From the NCBI RefSeq assembly GCF_934191625.1, contig NZ_CAKPUG010000002.1:62001-126000 (forward strand): a stretch of DNA of 64,000 nt, given 5' to 3'. The number at the start of each line of letters is the position of its first letter. The first letter of the stretch is position 1. The notes below the pieces were generated by a model. The model ran no database searches. It was not told the DNA's origin and saw nothing but the letters and a program-made list of their open reading frames with translations. The position numbers and the translations under genes are program-made. The DNA is from an uncultured Lactococcus sp. GTDB taxonomy: Bacteria; Bacillota; Bacilli; Lactobacillales; Streptococcaceae. Positions 55,088-64,000 of the stretch are shown piece after piece.

Positions 55088-55293
55088 GATGAAATCAATC
55101 CTTAATTTTATATAAAAATTTAAAACATACATATCCATATAACCCCAGATTTAACAACGATTAATAGGTGTTTTAGTCTTTTAATAAATGTTTAATTCTC
55201 CTATAAGAAAAACACTTTTGGTTTTATTGCTTGACATATGATCAAAAAGCCTATATTATTAGACTATTGAATTTTGAAAAAATAGGTAAATAT

Positions 55294-57444
55294 ATGGCGA
55301 AAGCAAGTGAAAAACAAGCAACTACAAAAAAGAAAACGAGCAGTAAAAAAGCTGTGAGTAAAAAGAAAACAAAAATTGTTAAAGGCAAAAATCTCGTAAT
55401 TGTTGAGTCACCTGCTAAAGCAAAAACAATCGAAAAATATTTAGGACGTAATTACAAAGTTGTGGCTTCTGTTGGACACATACGTGATTTGAAAAAATCA
55501 ACTATGTCCGTAGATATCGACAATGATTATGAGCCACAATATATTAATATTCGTGGAAAAGCTCCATTGATCAATTCTCTTAAAAAAGAGGCTAAAGCGG
55601 CTAAGGCTGTTTATCTGGCAAGTGACCCGGACCGTGAGGGGGAAGCTATCGCTTGGCATTTAGCTCATATTCTAGGACTTCCTTTAGAAGATAAAAATCG
55701 AGTGGTGTTTAATGAAATCACAAAAGATGCTGTAAAAAATGCATTTAAAGAACCACGCAGTATCGATGTTGATTTGGTAGATGCGCAACAAGCACGACGT
55801 ATTCTCGATCGTCTGGTTGGGTATTCAATTAGTCCCATCCTTTGGAAAAAAGTAAAAAAAGGTTTATCAGCTGGACGTGTCCAATCGATTGCCCTTAAAC
55901 TCATTGTTGATCGGGAAAATGAAATAAATGCTTTTATCCCTCAAGAATATTGGTCCATTGATGGTGACTTCAAAAAAGGTGCCAAAAAGTTTAAAGCAGC
56001 TTTCTGGGGTGTTGATGGTAAGAAACGAGCACTAAATAACAACGATGATGTTATGGAAGTGATGTCGCGTTTATCTGGTCCAGATTTTGATGTGGATAAA
56101 GTGGAGAAAAAGGAACGCCGGAGAAATTCCCCACTTCCGTACACAACAAGCTCAATGCAACAGGATGCGGCTAATAAAATCAATTTCCGTACACGGAAAA
56201 CTATGATGGTAGCTCAACAGCTCTATGAGGGTCTTACATTAGGCACACAAGGACATCAGGGTTTGATTACCTATATGCGTACTGATTCAACTCGTATCTC
56301 TCCAGTGGCGCAAGGAGTAGCAGCAAATTTTATTACAGATCGTTTTGGTTCTAAGTATAGTAAACATTCTTCTAAAATTTCTAATAAAGCAGGTGCTCAA
56401 GATGCCCATGAGGCAATCCGTCCAACTAATGTTCTTAATACACCAGAATCTATTGCAAAATATCTAGACAAGGATCAGTTAAAACTCTATACTTTAATAT
56501 GGAATCGTTTTGTCGCAAGCCAAATGACAGCTGCTATTTTTGATACAATGAAAGTTAACCTTTCACAAAATGGTGTAATTTTCATTGCTAATGGCTCACA
56601 AGTAAAATTTGATGGTTATTTAGCAATCTATAACGACTCTGAGAAAAATAACATGCTACCTGATATGGAAGCTGGAGATGTAGTTAAGAAAGCAAACCTC
56701 AAACCTGAACAACACTTTACTCAGCCGCCTGCACGTTATAGTGAAGCGACTTTGATTAAAGTGTTGGAAGAAAATGGAGTTGGACGCCCTTCAACTTATG
56801 CGCCAACTCTAGAAACGATCCAAAAAAGGTATTATGCTCGGTTAGTTGCTAAGCGTTTTGAACCAACTGAATTAGGAGAGATTGTAAATAAACTTGTTGT
56901 TGAATTTTTCCCGAATATTGTAAATACCGAGTTTACAGCTGAAATGGAAAAAGATCTCGATAAAGTAGAAGAAGGGCAGCGTCGTTGGGTTGATGTCGTT
57001 GATCAATTCTATAAACCTTTCGCCGTAGAACTTGAAAAAGCAGAAGTCGAAATGGAAAAAATTGTCATCAAGGACGAACCAGCTGGCTTTGATTGTGATG
57101 TTTGCGGTCATCCAATGGTAATTAAATTGGGACGATACGGTAAATTCTACGCGTGTAGTAATTTTCCAGAATGTCACAATACTAAAGCTATTGTAAAAGA
57201 AATTGGCGTAACTTGTCCTAATTGCCACCAAGGTCAAATCATTGAACGTAAAACAAAGAAAAACCGTCTTTTCTACGGATGTGATAGATATCCTGAATGC
57301 GAATTTACAAGTTGGGACAAACCTGTGGGCCGTTCGTGTCCAAAATGTGAACATTATCTGGTAGAAAAGAAAGTACGTGGTGGAGGCAAACAAGTAGTAT
57401 GTAGTAACGAATCTTGTGACTACAAAGAAGAAAAGCAAAAATAA
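55294..57444 (+). CDS. topA: DNA topoisomerase I
   Basis: Relaxes negative supercoils. 716 residues from the ATG at 55294; an earlier in-frame start adds 21 residues without family support. A Lys-rich N-terminal extension (about 1-30) is unusual for the family but common in lactic acid bacteria. Then comes the Toprim domain ([32 protein letters not shown]), active-site Tyr327 in [11 protein letters not shown], and three C-terminal C4 zinc ribbons (CDVCGHP, CPNCHQG, CPKCEHY). Follows dprA, as in related genomes. Confidence 0.96.
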   Translation: MAKASEKQATTKKKTSSKKAVSKKKTKIVKGKNLVIVESPAKAKTIEKYLGRNYKVVASVGHIRDLKKSTMSVDIDNDYEPQYINIRGKAPLINSLKKEAKAAKAVYLASDPDREGEAIAWHLAHILGLPLEDKNRVVFNEITKDAVKNAFKEPRSIDVDLVDAQQARRILDRLVGYSISPILWKKVKKGLSAGRVQSIALKLIVDRENEINAFIPQEYWSIDGDFKKGAKKFKAAFWGVDGKKRALNNNDDVMEVMSRLSGPDFDVDKVEKKERRRNSPLPYTTSSMQQDAANKINFRTRKTMMVAQQLYEGLTLGTQGHQGLITYMRTDSTRISPVAQGVAANFITDRFGSKYSKHSSKISNKAGAQDAHEAIRPTNVLNTPESIAKYLDKDQLKLYTLIWNRFVASQMTAAIFDTMKVNLSQNGVIFIANGSQVKFDGYLAIYNDSEKNNMLPDMEAGDVVKKANLKPEQHFTQPPARYSEATLIKVLEENGVGRPSTYAPTLETIQKRYYARLVAKRFEPTELGEIVNKLVVEFFPNIVNTEFTAEMEKDLDKVEEGQRRWVDVVDQFYKPFAVELEKAEVEMEKIVIKDEPAGFDCDVCGHPMVIKLGRYGKFYACSNFPECHNTKAIVKEIGVTCPNCHQGQIIERKTKKNRLFYGCDRYPECEFTSWDKPVGRSCPKCEHYLVEKKVRGGGKQVVCSNESCDYKEEKQK

Positions 57445-57487
57445 GAAATTTTACATAATTAATTTTATGCAAATATAGAAAGATATA

Positions 57488-58831
57488 ATGAATAAAACAC
57501 ATATAAACGTTATTGGTGCAGGACTTGCAGGTTCTGAAGCTGCTTACCAAATTGCGAAACGCGGTATTCCTGTAAGGCTTTACGAAATGCGTGGAGTTAA
57601 AGCTACACCTCAGCATAAAACTGATAAATTCGCTGAGTTAGTTTGTTCAAACTCTTTCCGAGGAGCTGCTATTACAAATGCTGTAGGACTCTTAAAAGAA
57701 GAAATGCGTCGCTTAGATTCTGTTATGATGCAAGCGGCAGAAAAAACACAAGTACCAGCTGGTGGGGCCTTAGCAGTTGACCGTGAAGAGTTTTCAGCTT
57801 TTATTACTCATGCTGTTTCAGAAAACCCATTGATAGAGGTAATCCGGGGAGAAATTACTGATTTACCTAACCTAGATGAAGAGATTACGATTATTGCAAC
57901 AGGACCACTCACAAGTGATGCCTTAGCTGCAAAAATTCATGAGTTTAATGGTGGAGACGGTTTTTATTTCTACGATGCTGCAGCTCCGATTATTGATGCG
58001 AATACAATCGATTATGACAAGGTTTATAAAAAATCTCGTTATGATAAAGGAGAAGCAGATTATATCAATTGTCCAATGACAAAGGAAGAATTCAATAATT
58101 TCCAACAAGCTTTAATTACTGCTGAAGAAGCTCCGCTAAATTCTTTTGAAGATTTAAAAGTTTTCGAAGGCTGTATGCCGATAGAAGAAATGGCTAAACG
58201 CGGTTATAAGACAATGTTATTTGGACCAATGAAACCTGTTGGCTTAGAATACCCTGACTCTTATACAGGTCCACGAGATGGCGATTTTAAAACACCTTAC
58301 GCTGTTGTACAACTCCGTCAAGATAATGCTTCCGCTTCCTTATATAATATTGTAGGTTTCCAAACACACCTTAAATGGGGTGAGCAAAAACGTGTTTTCC
58401 AAATGATACCTGGGTTAGAAAATGCAGAATTTGTACGTTATGGTGTAATGCATCGAAATTCATATATGGACTCTCCTAACCTACTCAAGCAAACTTTCCA
58501 ATCTAGAAAACAAGAAAATCTTTTCTTTGCTGGCCAAATGACTGGTGTAGAGGGCTACGTTGAATCTGCAGCAAGTGGTCTTGTCGCTGGAATTAATGCT
58601 GCTCGACTTTTCAATGGCGAAGAAGAAGTTATATTCCCACAAACAACGGCGATTGGTGCTCTCCCATATTATATTACCCATACAGATAGTAAACACTTCC
58701 AACCTATGAATGTGACCTTTGGTATTGTAAAAGAACTTGAAGGTCCTCGTATTCGTGATAAAAAAGAGCGATATACTAAGGTTGCTGAGCGGGCACTAGA
58801 AGAGTTAAGTCAAATCATTGAGAAATTGTAA
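57488..58831 (+). CDS. trmFO: tRNA m5U54 methyltransferase TrmFO
   Basis: Folate- and FAD-dependent methylation of tRNA uridine 54. 447 residues; FAD motif [26 protein letters not shown] with the catalytic-region cysteine, and the C-terminal [17 protein letters not shown] family signature. 43 bp after topA, probably co-transcribed with it. Confidence 0.96.
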   Translation: MNKTHINVIGAGLAGSEAAYQIAKRGIPVRLYEMRGVKATPQHKTDKFAELVCSNSFRGAAITNAVGLLKEEMRRLDSVMMQAAEKTQVPAGGALAVDREEFSAFITHAVSENPLIEVIRGEITDLPNLDEEITIIATGPLTSDALAAKIHEFNGGDGFYFYDAAAPIIDANTIDYDKVYKKSRYDKGEADYINCPMTKEEFNNFQQALITAEEAPLNSFEDLKVFEGCMPIEEMAKRGYKTMLFGPMKPVGLEYPDSYTGPRDGDFKTPYAVVQLRQDNASASLYNIVGFQTHLKWGEQKRVFQMIPGLENAEFVRYGVMHRNSYMDSPNLLKQTFQSRKQENLFFAGQMTGVEGYVESAASGLVAGINAARLFNGEEEVIFPQTTAIGALPYYITHTDSKHFQPMNVTFGIVKELEGPRIRDKKERYTKVAERALEELSQIIEKL

Positions 58832-58835
58832 AAAT

Positions 58836-58866
58836 AAAAACCTCTAATAATTTAGAGGTTTTTATT
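58836..58866. terminator. Terminator between trmFO and the convergent small gene
   Basis: AAAAACCTCTAA, loop TAAT, TTAGAGGTTTTT, placed just after the trmFO stop. Confidence 0.8.
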
Positions 58867-58903
58867 TTTACTTGATATTTACATATAATTAATTATGTAA
58901 ATA

Positions 58904-59125
58904 TCACAAAGTGATGCTCAAAATGTCATCCAAAGCAATTCTCCGTACCAAGTTCTCTTCCTTTATGTAAAGTAAATCATAGTCAATGCCGAAAATTTTA
59001 CCCCGAGAAGTAGTTTCCTCTGAATTTTCCAAAAAACGTATACTAACTTGTCTTTGTCTGCTCCAGGCGTATTTCATTTCACAAAGAATTTCTTGCTGAG
59101 ACATCTTTAGAGTAGTATTATTCAT
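58904..59125 (-). CDS. Small conserved-looking hypothetical protein
   Basis: 73 residues, no family assigned with confidence. The ATG has AAAGGATCGA upstream. C-terminal GKIFGIDYDLLYIKEENLVRRIALDDILSITL resembles the small beta-barrel of YolD-like or WYL-adjacent proteins (a pattern of beta strands ending in a DIL-type turn), so a regulatory or DNA-related role is possible. It lies 60 bp downstream of xerS on the same strand. Confidence 0.65.
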   Translation of the reverse strand: MNNTTLKMSQQEILCEMKYAWSRQRQVSIRFLENSEETTSRGKIFGIDYDLLYIKEENLVRRIALDDILSITL

Positions 59126-59185
59126 TCGATCCTTTCTATCTATTTATCTTAAATTAATAGTCTACTTAAATTTTACCAGTATTGC

Positions 59186-60247
59186 TTATAGTTCGTCAAG
59201 TGCATTTTTCTGTTCTTGACTAATAATATGAGTATAGAGGTCAGTGACTTGTGTTGAAGAGTGCCCGAGCTGATGACTTACAAGAACTTGAGAATTTGTT
59301 TGGGCATAAAGACGAGTCGCTAAAGTATGTCGAAGTTTGTGCGGTGTAATTCTTACTTTAAAAGCCTGGGAATACTTGGACACTAATTTCTCAATACTTG
59401 ATCCATCAATCCGAGAAGCTTGCCCTCGGTAAATAGACAAGAAGAAGGCTTTATTATTTTTTTCAGGTTTATAGCGCTGTTCACGAATCTCTAAATAGTT
59501 AAGTAAATACAGCTCAGCAAACTTAGCGATATTTACGGCGTCACGTTTGCCGCCTTTACGAGTAACCTCCACAACCAATGTCTTCATATTCAAATCAGAT
59601 ATATTAATATTAACTGCTTCAGAGAGACGTACTCCCGATGCCAACATTAGTGCAATAATTGCTAAGTCACGTTCTTTGTTTTTATTAAAAGAAGAGAGAG
59701 CTCGATTAGACAAAGTTTTTTCGTATTCATTATCAATGAAATCAAGAAAACCTTGTGTTTCATCACCTAAAAAAAGTTTTCCTTTTATATTCTCGGCACG
59801 TGAGGCCAAAGTTTCTCTATTTTTTTGGATTTGAACTTTCTTCATCACATTCCGATAAAAATATGGCTCACCATTTATCCCCTCGGCTTGTTCGGTAAGG
59901 TATTTAAAAAGGCTAGAAAGTGCGGCTAAAGTACGTTTTACAGAATTTTGCGTTAACCCAGATTTATTATTTTGTCGGGGTTTTTCACGTAAGTAGAGGA
60001 TATAACCTTCAATATCAGAACGTGCAAGATTTTCTAATGTATCCAAATCTATATCAGAAATATCTTTTGCTTTACTGACATCACTATCAATGAGCCAATT
60101 GAAAAATCTCTCATATTCTAAAAGATATTGATAGAGTGTAGTTAAGCTATAAGGAATACTAAGCTTTGATTGATAATATTCTAAAACGAAGTCGGGCATA
60201 CGTTTTTTTATGCGATCGATATTTGCAAGTAGAAGTTCACGTTTCAT
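59186..60247 (-). CDS. xerS: Tyrosine recombinase XerS
   Basis: Single recombinase that resolves chromosome dimers at difSL in lactococci and streptococci. 353 residues: N-terminal core-binding domain (about 15-135) and catalytic domain with the first Arg in [23 protein letters not shown] (H-x-x-R) and the nucleophile region [15 protein letters not shown]. The start lies 33 bp from the dif site, the linkage seen in other XerS systems. Confidence 0.96.
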   Translation of the reverse strand: MKRELLLANIDRIKKRMPDFVLEYYQSKLSIPYSLTTLYQYLLEYERFFNWLIDSDVSKAKDISDIDLDTLENLARSDIEGYILYLREKPRQNNKSGLTQNSVKRTLAALSSLFKYLTEQAEGINGEPYFYRNVMKKVQIQKNRETLASRAENIKGKLFLGDETQGFLDFIDNEYEKTLSNRALSSFNKNKERDLAIIALMLASGVRLSEAVNINISDLNMKTLVVEVTRKGGKRDAVNIAKFAELYLLNYLEIREQRYKPEKNNKAFFLSIYRGQASRIDGSSIEKLVSKYSQAFKVRITPHKLRHTLATRLYAQTNSQVLVSHQLGHSSTQVTDLYTHIISQEQKNALDEL

Positions 60248-60279
60248 AGTTTTTTAAGTATACCATAAATCTATAAAAC

Positions 60280-60310
60280 TTTCAAGAATATTATAGTTTT
60301 TCGGAAAGAT
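60280..60310 (-). other. difSL chromosome dimer resolution site
   Basis: Read on the minus strand the 31-bp site begins ATCTTTCCGAAAAACT and ends ATTCTTGAAA. It matches the lactococcal/streptococcal difSL sequence as I recall it at 29 of 31 positions and is adjacent to xerS. It marks the replication terminus region. Confidence 0.9.
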
Positions 60311-60639
60311 GTCATAGGATATCCCAAGATCTGTCTAAACCATATACTCAGCAAGTTTCATAAATTCTTTCTATTTATTTATTTTTTCGAATATAATTAT
60401 ATCATATCTTCTATAAATAAATAGGTTTGAACTTGACTGTTGAGCCATTTGAAGTAAATATCTATTGAAGTTTAATAAGCTACATAAAAGGATAAAAACT
60501 ATAAAAAATACTCTCAAACTGAAAAATATATTATCGGAGAATAATGCCTATAACTGACAGATAAAATATAACTAAATATATCCTCACTATTCCGTACACG
60601 AGTCTTATCGCTGTTATATTATCATATATCAAGCTATTA

Positions 60640-60658
60640 GACATCTTTCCGAAAAACT
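60640..60658 (+). repeat. Inverted partial copy of dif
   Basis: GACATCTTTCCGAAAAACT is the exact reverse complement of 60295-60313, i.e. one XerS-binding arm of dif plus three flanking bases. The other arm is absent. Orientation is opposite to the complete site. Confidence 0.75.
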
Positions 60659-60782
60659 TGCGTTATCATTTAATTGTGCTTTATCTATCCTTATATTCTA
60701 ATTTTTCTCGTTTATAATAAAATTTGTACTGCTTTAAATCTTGTGATATGATTTTTTAAATATATATTAGGAGAATTACAAT

Positions 60783-61208
60783 TTGAAAATTATTGAAATT
60801 GATTTAAAAGATAGATCTGATGATTTAGTGAAACAGCTTTTAGTAGTTTGGGAAAGTTCTGTTAGAGCTACTCATCTCTTCCTTTTGGATAATGAAATAA
60901 ATAAAATTAAAAAGTATGTACCCCAAGCTTTAAAGGAAATACCTTATTTGATTATTATAAAAAATGATAGTGGTGATATTCCTGTTGGTTTTATGGGAAT
61001 TATTGATAAACACCTTGAGATGCTTTTTATTGCTAATGAAGAAAGAGGTAATGGGTACGGTAAGAAACTCATCGAATATGGAATTGCTAAATACTCCATT
61101 AATGATCTTGCTGTGAACGAACAAAATCGACTTGCTAAAGAATTTTATGAATATCTTGGGTTTGAAATCTATAAGAGAACTGAGTTAGATGAGCAAGGTA
61201 ACCCATAG
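60783..61208 (+). CDS. GNAT-family N-acetyltransferase
   Basis: 141 residues; acetyl-CoA loop ERGNGYGKKLIEYGI and the C-terminal NEQNRLAKEFYEYLGFEIYKR are typical of GNAT enzymes close to YjaB-type proteins. TTG start after TAGGAGAATTACAA. Acceptor substrate unknown. Isolated gene beside dif. Confidence 0.85.
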   Translation: MKIIEIDLKDRSDDLVKQLLVVWESSVRATHLFLLDNEINKIKKYVPQALKEIPYLIIIKNDSGDIPVGFMGIIDKHLEMLFIANEERGNGYGKKLIEYGIAKYSINDLAVNEQNRLAKEFYEYLGFEIYKRTELDEQGNP

Positions 61209-61577
61209 CCACTTTTATATATGAAGTTAGATTAGTTAAAAGAAGTTCTTCTTCTTTTTTTATTTCTGCTTTAGAAAATGCTGTATCTCGTTCCCTAGCA
61301 CGTTCAGCTTCTTTTTCTTTTATCCGAAAGTAGTGGCCCTGGTATTATAAGCTTATAAAACAATAATCATTGTCAGACGTTTCGTATACTTCTTCTGCTC
61401 ATATTCCCTGAGATAAGGTTAAGTAATCTCAGCTAATTTTAAAAATTAAAAAACATACTAAAGTATTACGTAATCATATACAAGTAAAATGTTTTTTTTA
61501 AGTATAAGATTGTGTTATTATTGGTTTATATAAATGAAAACGTTTTATTATATAGAAGTTATATAAAGGAGGCTATT
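61209..61577. other. Intergenic region with terminator and cre-like site
   Basis: A weak terminator (AAAAGAAG, TTCTT, CTTCTTTT) follows the GNAT gene near 61240. TGAAAACGTTTTAT (61535-61548) differs from the cre consensus at one position and lies about 30 bp before the baeRF start. A minus-strand open stretch (about 61170-61335, EKEAERARERDTAFSKAEIKK) lacks a plausible start and is probably chance. Confidence 0.45.
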
Positions 61578-62681
61578 ATGCATACTAACATTTCTAGGAT
61601 AAATTTAACAGATTCAACATCTAAAAAGAACTTTGCTAAACAATTACTAAACCAAGATTCAACTCGTTCGCCACTAAAAGTAACCTTAGCTTTCCCAACT
61701 TTGAGAAATTTTGTAGATAATGAAAAAACTCGAATTATTTACAACAATTTATTAAAAGAACTTCAAAACGACTTGTCTAACAAGTTCCCTAAAAGAGAAT
61801 GGAAAGATTTATTTGATCAACTACAGGAATATGGCAATGACTTAGAATTCTTTAGCTCTAGCGGTAACGGTATCCTTTTATTTGCTGATTTAGACATCAT
61901 TTATAAAATTGATATTCCTCATAATCTTTCAGCATATGTATATGCCGGAGATCAATTCTTAATTAAAGATATATTTGGATTTGATAAAACATATAGAAAA
62001 CCCAAATATATAATAGAAATTGGCAAGGATCGTTGTTTTAGTTGGGATACTCAAAATTTTAATCCAATAGTTTTAAAGGACATACCTTATAATATAACCG
62101 ATTACTATGACGATTTTGATAATGATTCAAACTTAAACGTTGGCAACTATGGGGGCCTTGATGGCAGTTATCACGGGCACCGTACTAAAGATGAAGAAGA
62201 AAAAAAATCTCAAAAAAATTATTACCAGCATCTAATTAAAAAAATCGAAACCTTGGCTTCAGAAGAACAAATTACAATTTTATTATGTGGCGTACAAGAG
62301 GTTATTGATAATTTTTTGAGCTTAATACAGGATCAGTCCCATATTTTTTCTACCTTAAAAACTCCTCTTTCTAAACTTACCAAGAAAGAAATGATAGATA
62401 TTGTTGAAGAATTATTTTCAAAACAAAGAAATCATGAAATAGAAAAATTGAACTTAGAATTAGAAAATGAAAAGATAAAAAATAATGTAATCCATGATAT
62501 CCAAACAATTAATTATGATTTGGAAAGAGGATTAATCAAGAAGGTTATTCTTTTTAATACATCCGAAGGGTACTCTATTGAGCAAAATCAATTAATAATA
62601 GCTTGTGTAAAACAAAATGTAGAAGTTATTAATCTTGATAATAACCAGAATGCTACACCTCTTAATGCCATCTTATACTAA
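61578..62681 (+). CDS. Bacterial eRF1-like protein, baeRF family 6
   Basis: 367 residues from the ATG at 61578 (AAAGGAGGCTATT upstream); an in-frame start 66 bp earlier covers the promoter. The N-terminal SPLKVTLAFPT region, the central SYHGHRTKDEEEKKSQKNYYQHLIKKIE and the C-terminal release-factor-like LFNTSEGYSIEQNQLIIACVKQNVEVI correspond to the bacterial archaeo-eukaryotic release factor group, family 6. Proposed roles are ribosome rescue or dissociation; none is proven for this family. No GGQ motif was seen. Confidence 0.75.
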   Translation: MHTNISRINLTDSTSKKNFAKQLLNQDSTRSPLKVTLAFPTLRNFVDNEKTRIIYNNLLKELQNDLSNKFPKREWKDLFDQLQEYGNDLEFFSSSGNGILLFADLDIIYKIDIPHNLSAYVYAGDQFLIKDIFGFDKTYRKPKYIIEIGKDRCFSWDTQNFNPIVLKDIPYNITDYYDDFDNDSNLNVGNYGGLDGSYHGHRTKDEEEKKSQKNYYQHLIKKIETLASEEQITILLCGVQEVIDNFLSLIQDQSHIFSTLKTPLSKLTKKEMIDIVEELFSKQRNHEIEKLNLELENEKIKNNVIHDIQTINYDLERGLIKKVILFNTSEGYSIEQNQLIIACVKQNVEVINLDNNQNATPLNAILY

Positions 62682-62718
62682 GAACTGTATCTTATATAAG
62701 ATAATAATAAATGCATTT

Positions 62719-62764
62719 AAAAAACACTATTTCCTTGTGGCCATACAAAGAATTAGTGTTTTTT
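62719..62764 (+). terminator. Terminator after the baeRF gene
   Basis: AAAAAACACTA (62719-62729) pairs with TAGTGTTTTTT (62754-62764); the long loop has further pairing. Confidence 0.75.
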
Positions 62765-62898
62765 AATATCATATACATGGGTAAAGTAACTCTAAATGTT
62801 CACTACTATTCAAGTGATTAAATATATCCATTGCAGAATATTACTCTTTCAAAATAAGCTATTAATATTATATGATTGTCTTTATTTAGTGATTTTTT

Positions 62899-63366
62899 CT
62901 ACATACTTATTTCGCTAATCAAATTTACCATCTCAATTGCTCCAGTTGCCACTTCAAAACCTTTATTACCTGCTTTTGTGCCGGCACGTTCAATGGCTTG
63001 TTCAATATTTTCTGTAGTTAATACACCAAACATAACCGGGACTCCAGTGTTTAGTGAAACATGAGCAATTCCTTTTGAAACTTCACTACATACATAGTCA
63101 TAGTGTGAAGTTGATCCCCTAATAACCGTACCTAAACATATAATCGAGTCATATTTATCTAGATTAGCCATTTTTTGAGCTATCAAGGGAATTTCAAATG
63201 CGCCAGGAACCCAAGCAATGTCAATTTGATTTTCTGCTACTCCATGTCTTTTTAGTGCATCTAGTGCCCCTTCTAAAAGTTTTGAATTGATAAACTCATT
63301 GAAACGTGCAACTACAATCCCGTACTTTGCATCTTTATTTACTAATTTTCCTTCATATTTTACCAT
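62899..63366 (-). CDS. ribH: 6,7-dimethyl-8-ribityllumazine synthase
   Basis: Penultimate step of riboflavin synthesis, condensing the ribityl-pyrimidine with dihydroxybutanone phosphate in a 60-mer or pentameric shell. 155 residues with [42 protein letters not shown] and the late [24 protein letters not shown]. It lies 38 bp downstream of ribBA, the usual last gene of a ribDEAH operon. Confidence 0.96.
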   Translation of the reverse strand: MVKYEGKLVNKDAKYGIVVARFNEFINSKLLEGALDALKRHGVAENQIDIAWVPGAFEIPLIAQKMANLDKYDSIICLGTVIRGSTSHYDYVCSEVSKGIAHVSLNTGVPVMFGVLTTENIEQAIERAGTKAGNKGFEVATGAIEMVNLISEISM

Positions 63367-63404
63367 TTTTATTTTCTCTATCTTTCTTTATTTTGAAAGG
63401 GCGC

Positions 63405-64000
63405 CTATTTGTAAGATAATAAATGCCCCATTTTATGCTGTTTTACCTTTAGATACCCTTCGTCATAGATATTTTCTTTTATCTGTAGTGGGACTCTTTC
63501 GTTAATTTTTAAGCCATAGTCCGATAAATTATTAATCTTTATTGGATTATTTGTTAGCAAACGTAGAGAAGTTGCACCAATAATTTTTAATATCTGTGCA
63601 CCTATATAATATTCTCTTTCATCTTCTTTAAAGCCTAGAGCTAAATTTGCTTCTATAGTATCCAGTCCTTGGTCTTGTAACTGATAGGCGCGCAGTTTGT
63701 TTATTAACCCAATACCACGACCTTCTTGGCGCAGATAGAGCAAGATGCCACGACCTTCATTGCTAATTTGCTTTAATGCTTTATCTAATTGTTCGCCACA
63801 ATCACACTTTAGAGAACCAAACGCATCTCCTGTTAAGCATTCGGAATGCACTCGACAGAGAATATCCTTCCCTTCACCAATTTCCCCTTTAACGAGTGCG
63901 ACATGATGCTCCCCGTTTAACTTATTGACAAAACCTAATATATCGAATTCACCATACTTTGTTGGAAGCTTAGCCTTTGTTACCAGTTCGACAAAGATTT
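63405..64000 (-). CDS. ribBA: RibBA C-terminal part: GTP cyclohydrolase II, 5' end outside window
   Basis: Opens the imidazole ring of GTP at the start of riboflavin synthesis. The frame is open to the right edge, so the protein starts beyond the window. Visible are the domain entry [13 protein letters not shown], the zinc site [20 protein letters not shown] and the catalytic [16 protein letters not shown]. The residues before the cyclohydrolase domain (FVELVTKAK) suggest a fused dihydroxybutanone phosphate synthase domain upstream. An internal GTG in VHSEC is not the true start. Confidence 0.92.
   Translation of the reverse strand, partial: IFVELVTKAKLPTKYGEFDILGFVNKLNGEHHVALVKGEIGEGKDILCRVHSECLTGDAFGSLKCDCGEQLDKALKQISNEGRGILLYLRQEGRGIGLINKLRAYQLQDQGLDTIEANLALGFKEDEREYYIGAQILKIIGATSLRLLTNNPIKINNLSDYGLKINERVPLQIKENIYDEGYLKVKQHKMGHLLSYK

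Larger units (their letters stand above)
60248..60782. other. dif-bearing intergenic region
   Basis: 535 bp with no gene. Contains the difSL-like site at 60280-60310, an inverted partial copy at 60640-60658, and AT-rich DNA with scattered stops in all frames. Confidence 0.6.

Noticed and set aside
61170..61335. Minus-strand open stretch rich in Glu, Lys and Arg
   Set aside because: No start codon with a ribosome binding site, overlap with the GNAT gene, and composition expected from the reverse complement of a pyrimidine-rich terminator.
61512..61577. Longer baeRF frame
   Set aside because: It covers the cre-like site and lacks a ribosome binding site, while AAAGGAGG precedes the ATG at 61578.

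Overview
The window reads as chromosomal DNA of a low-GC Gram-positive coccus of the Lactococcus type. The evidence is a difSL-like chromosome dimer resolution site next to a xerS-type recombinase, a busR-busAA-busAB osmoprotectant cluster, separate acetolactate synthase and decarboxylase genes, a dprA-topA-trmFO block, CcpA-type cre sites, and CopY/CopR-type operators. A fish- or water-associated lactococcus (garvieae group) would fit the content, but that is inference. The dif site implies that the right end of the window lies near the replication terminus.

Left third (1-16300): the end of a TPR protein gene, the catabolic acetolactate synthase gene and a PhzF-like gene, then a long co-directional sugar operon (4116-16138). 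The operon encodes an ABC transporter (binding lipoprotein and two permeases, no ATPase) and recognisable counterparts of Escherichia coli YcjQ, YcjR, YcjS, YcjT (kojibiose phosphorylase) and YcjM (glucosylglycerate phosphorylase). It ends with a glycerate kinase and a beta-phosphoglucomutase (YcjU-like). It reads as a complete route for alpha-1,2-glucosides such as glucosylglycerate.

Middle (16300-33200): a secreted SLH-CHAP protein and a small membrane hydrolase come first. A DUF262/DUF1524 defence-type gene follows, sitting in a 2.56 kb insert flanked by direct repeats. Next are a chitin LPMO and a GH18 chitinase, then TspO. A second glycerate-glycoside locus follows (RpiR regulator, fructose-type PTS EIIABC, MngB-like GH38 alpha-mannosidase, second glycerate kinase), which fits mannosylglycerate use. 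A glucose/N-acetylglucosamine-type PTS EIICBA closes this part. Two compatible solutes that both release glycerate thus have dedicated loci, each with its own glycerate kinase, about 8 kb apart.

Right half (33200-64000): a CopB-type copper ATPase with a cop box; a PadR-HAAS-DUF4097-UppP envelope cluster; a TetR-HesB-flavin disulfide reductase operon; a transsulfuration enzyme; a nucleotidyltransferase plus small-protein pair; an M24-fold protein lacking metal ligands; ahpC-ahpF; an azoreductase with a second cop box; hpf; a DUF368 (PopT-type) lipid carrier transporter; busR-busAA-busAB; aldB; dprA, topA, trmFO; xerS with dif; a GNAT enzyme; a baeRF family 6 protein; and the 3' end of the riboflavin operon (ribBA, ribH). 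No rRNA, tRNA, CRISPR array or intact insertion sequence was seen.
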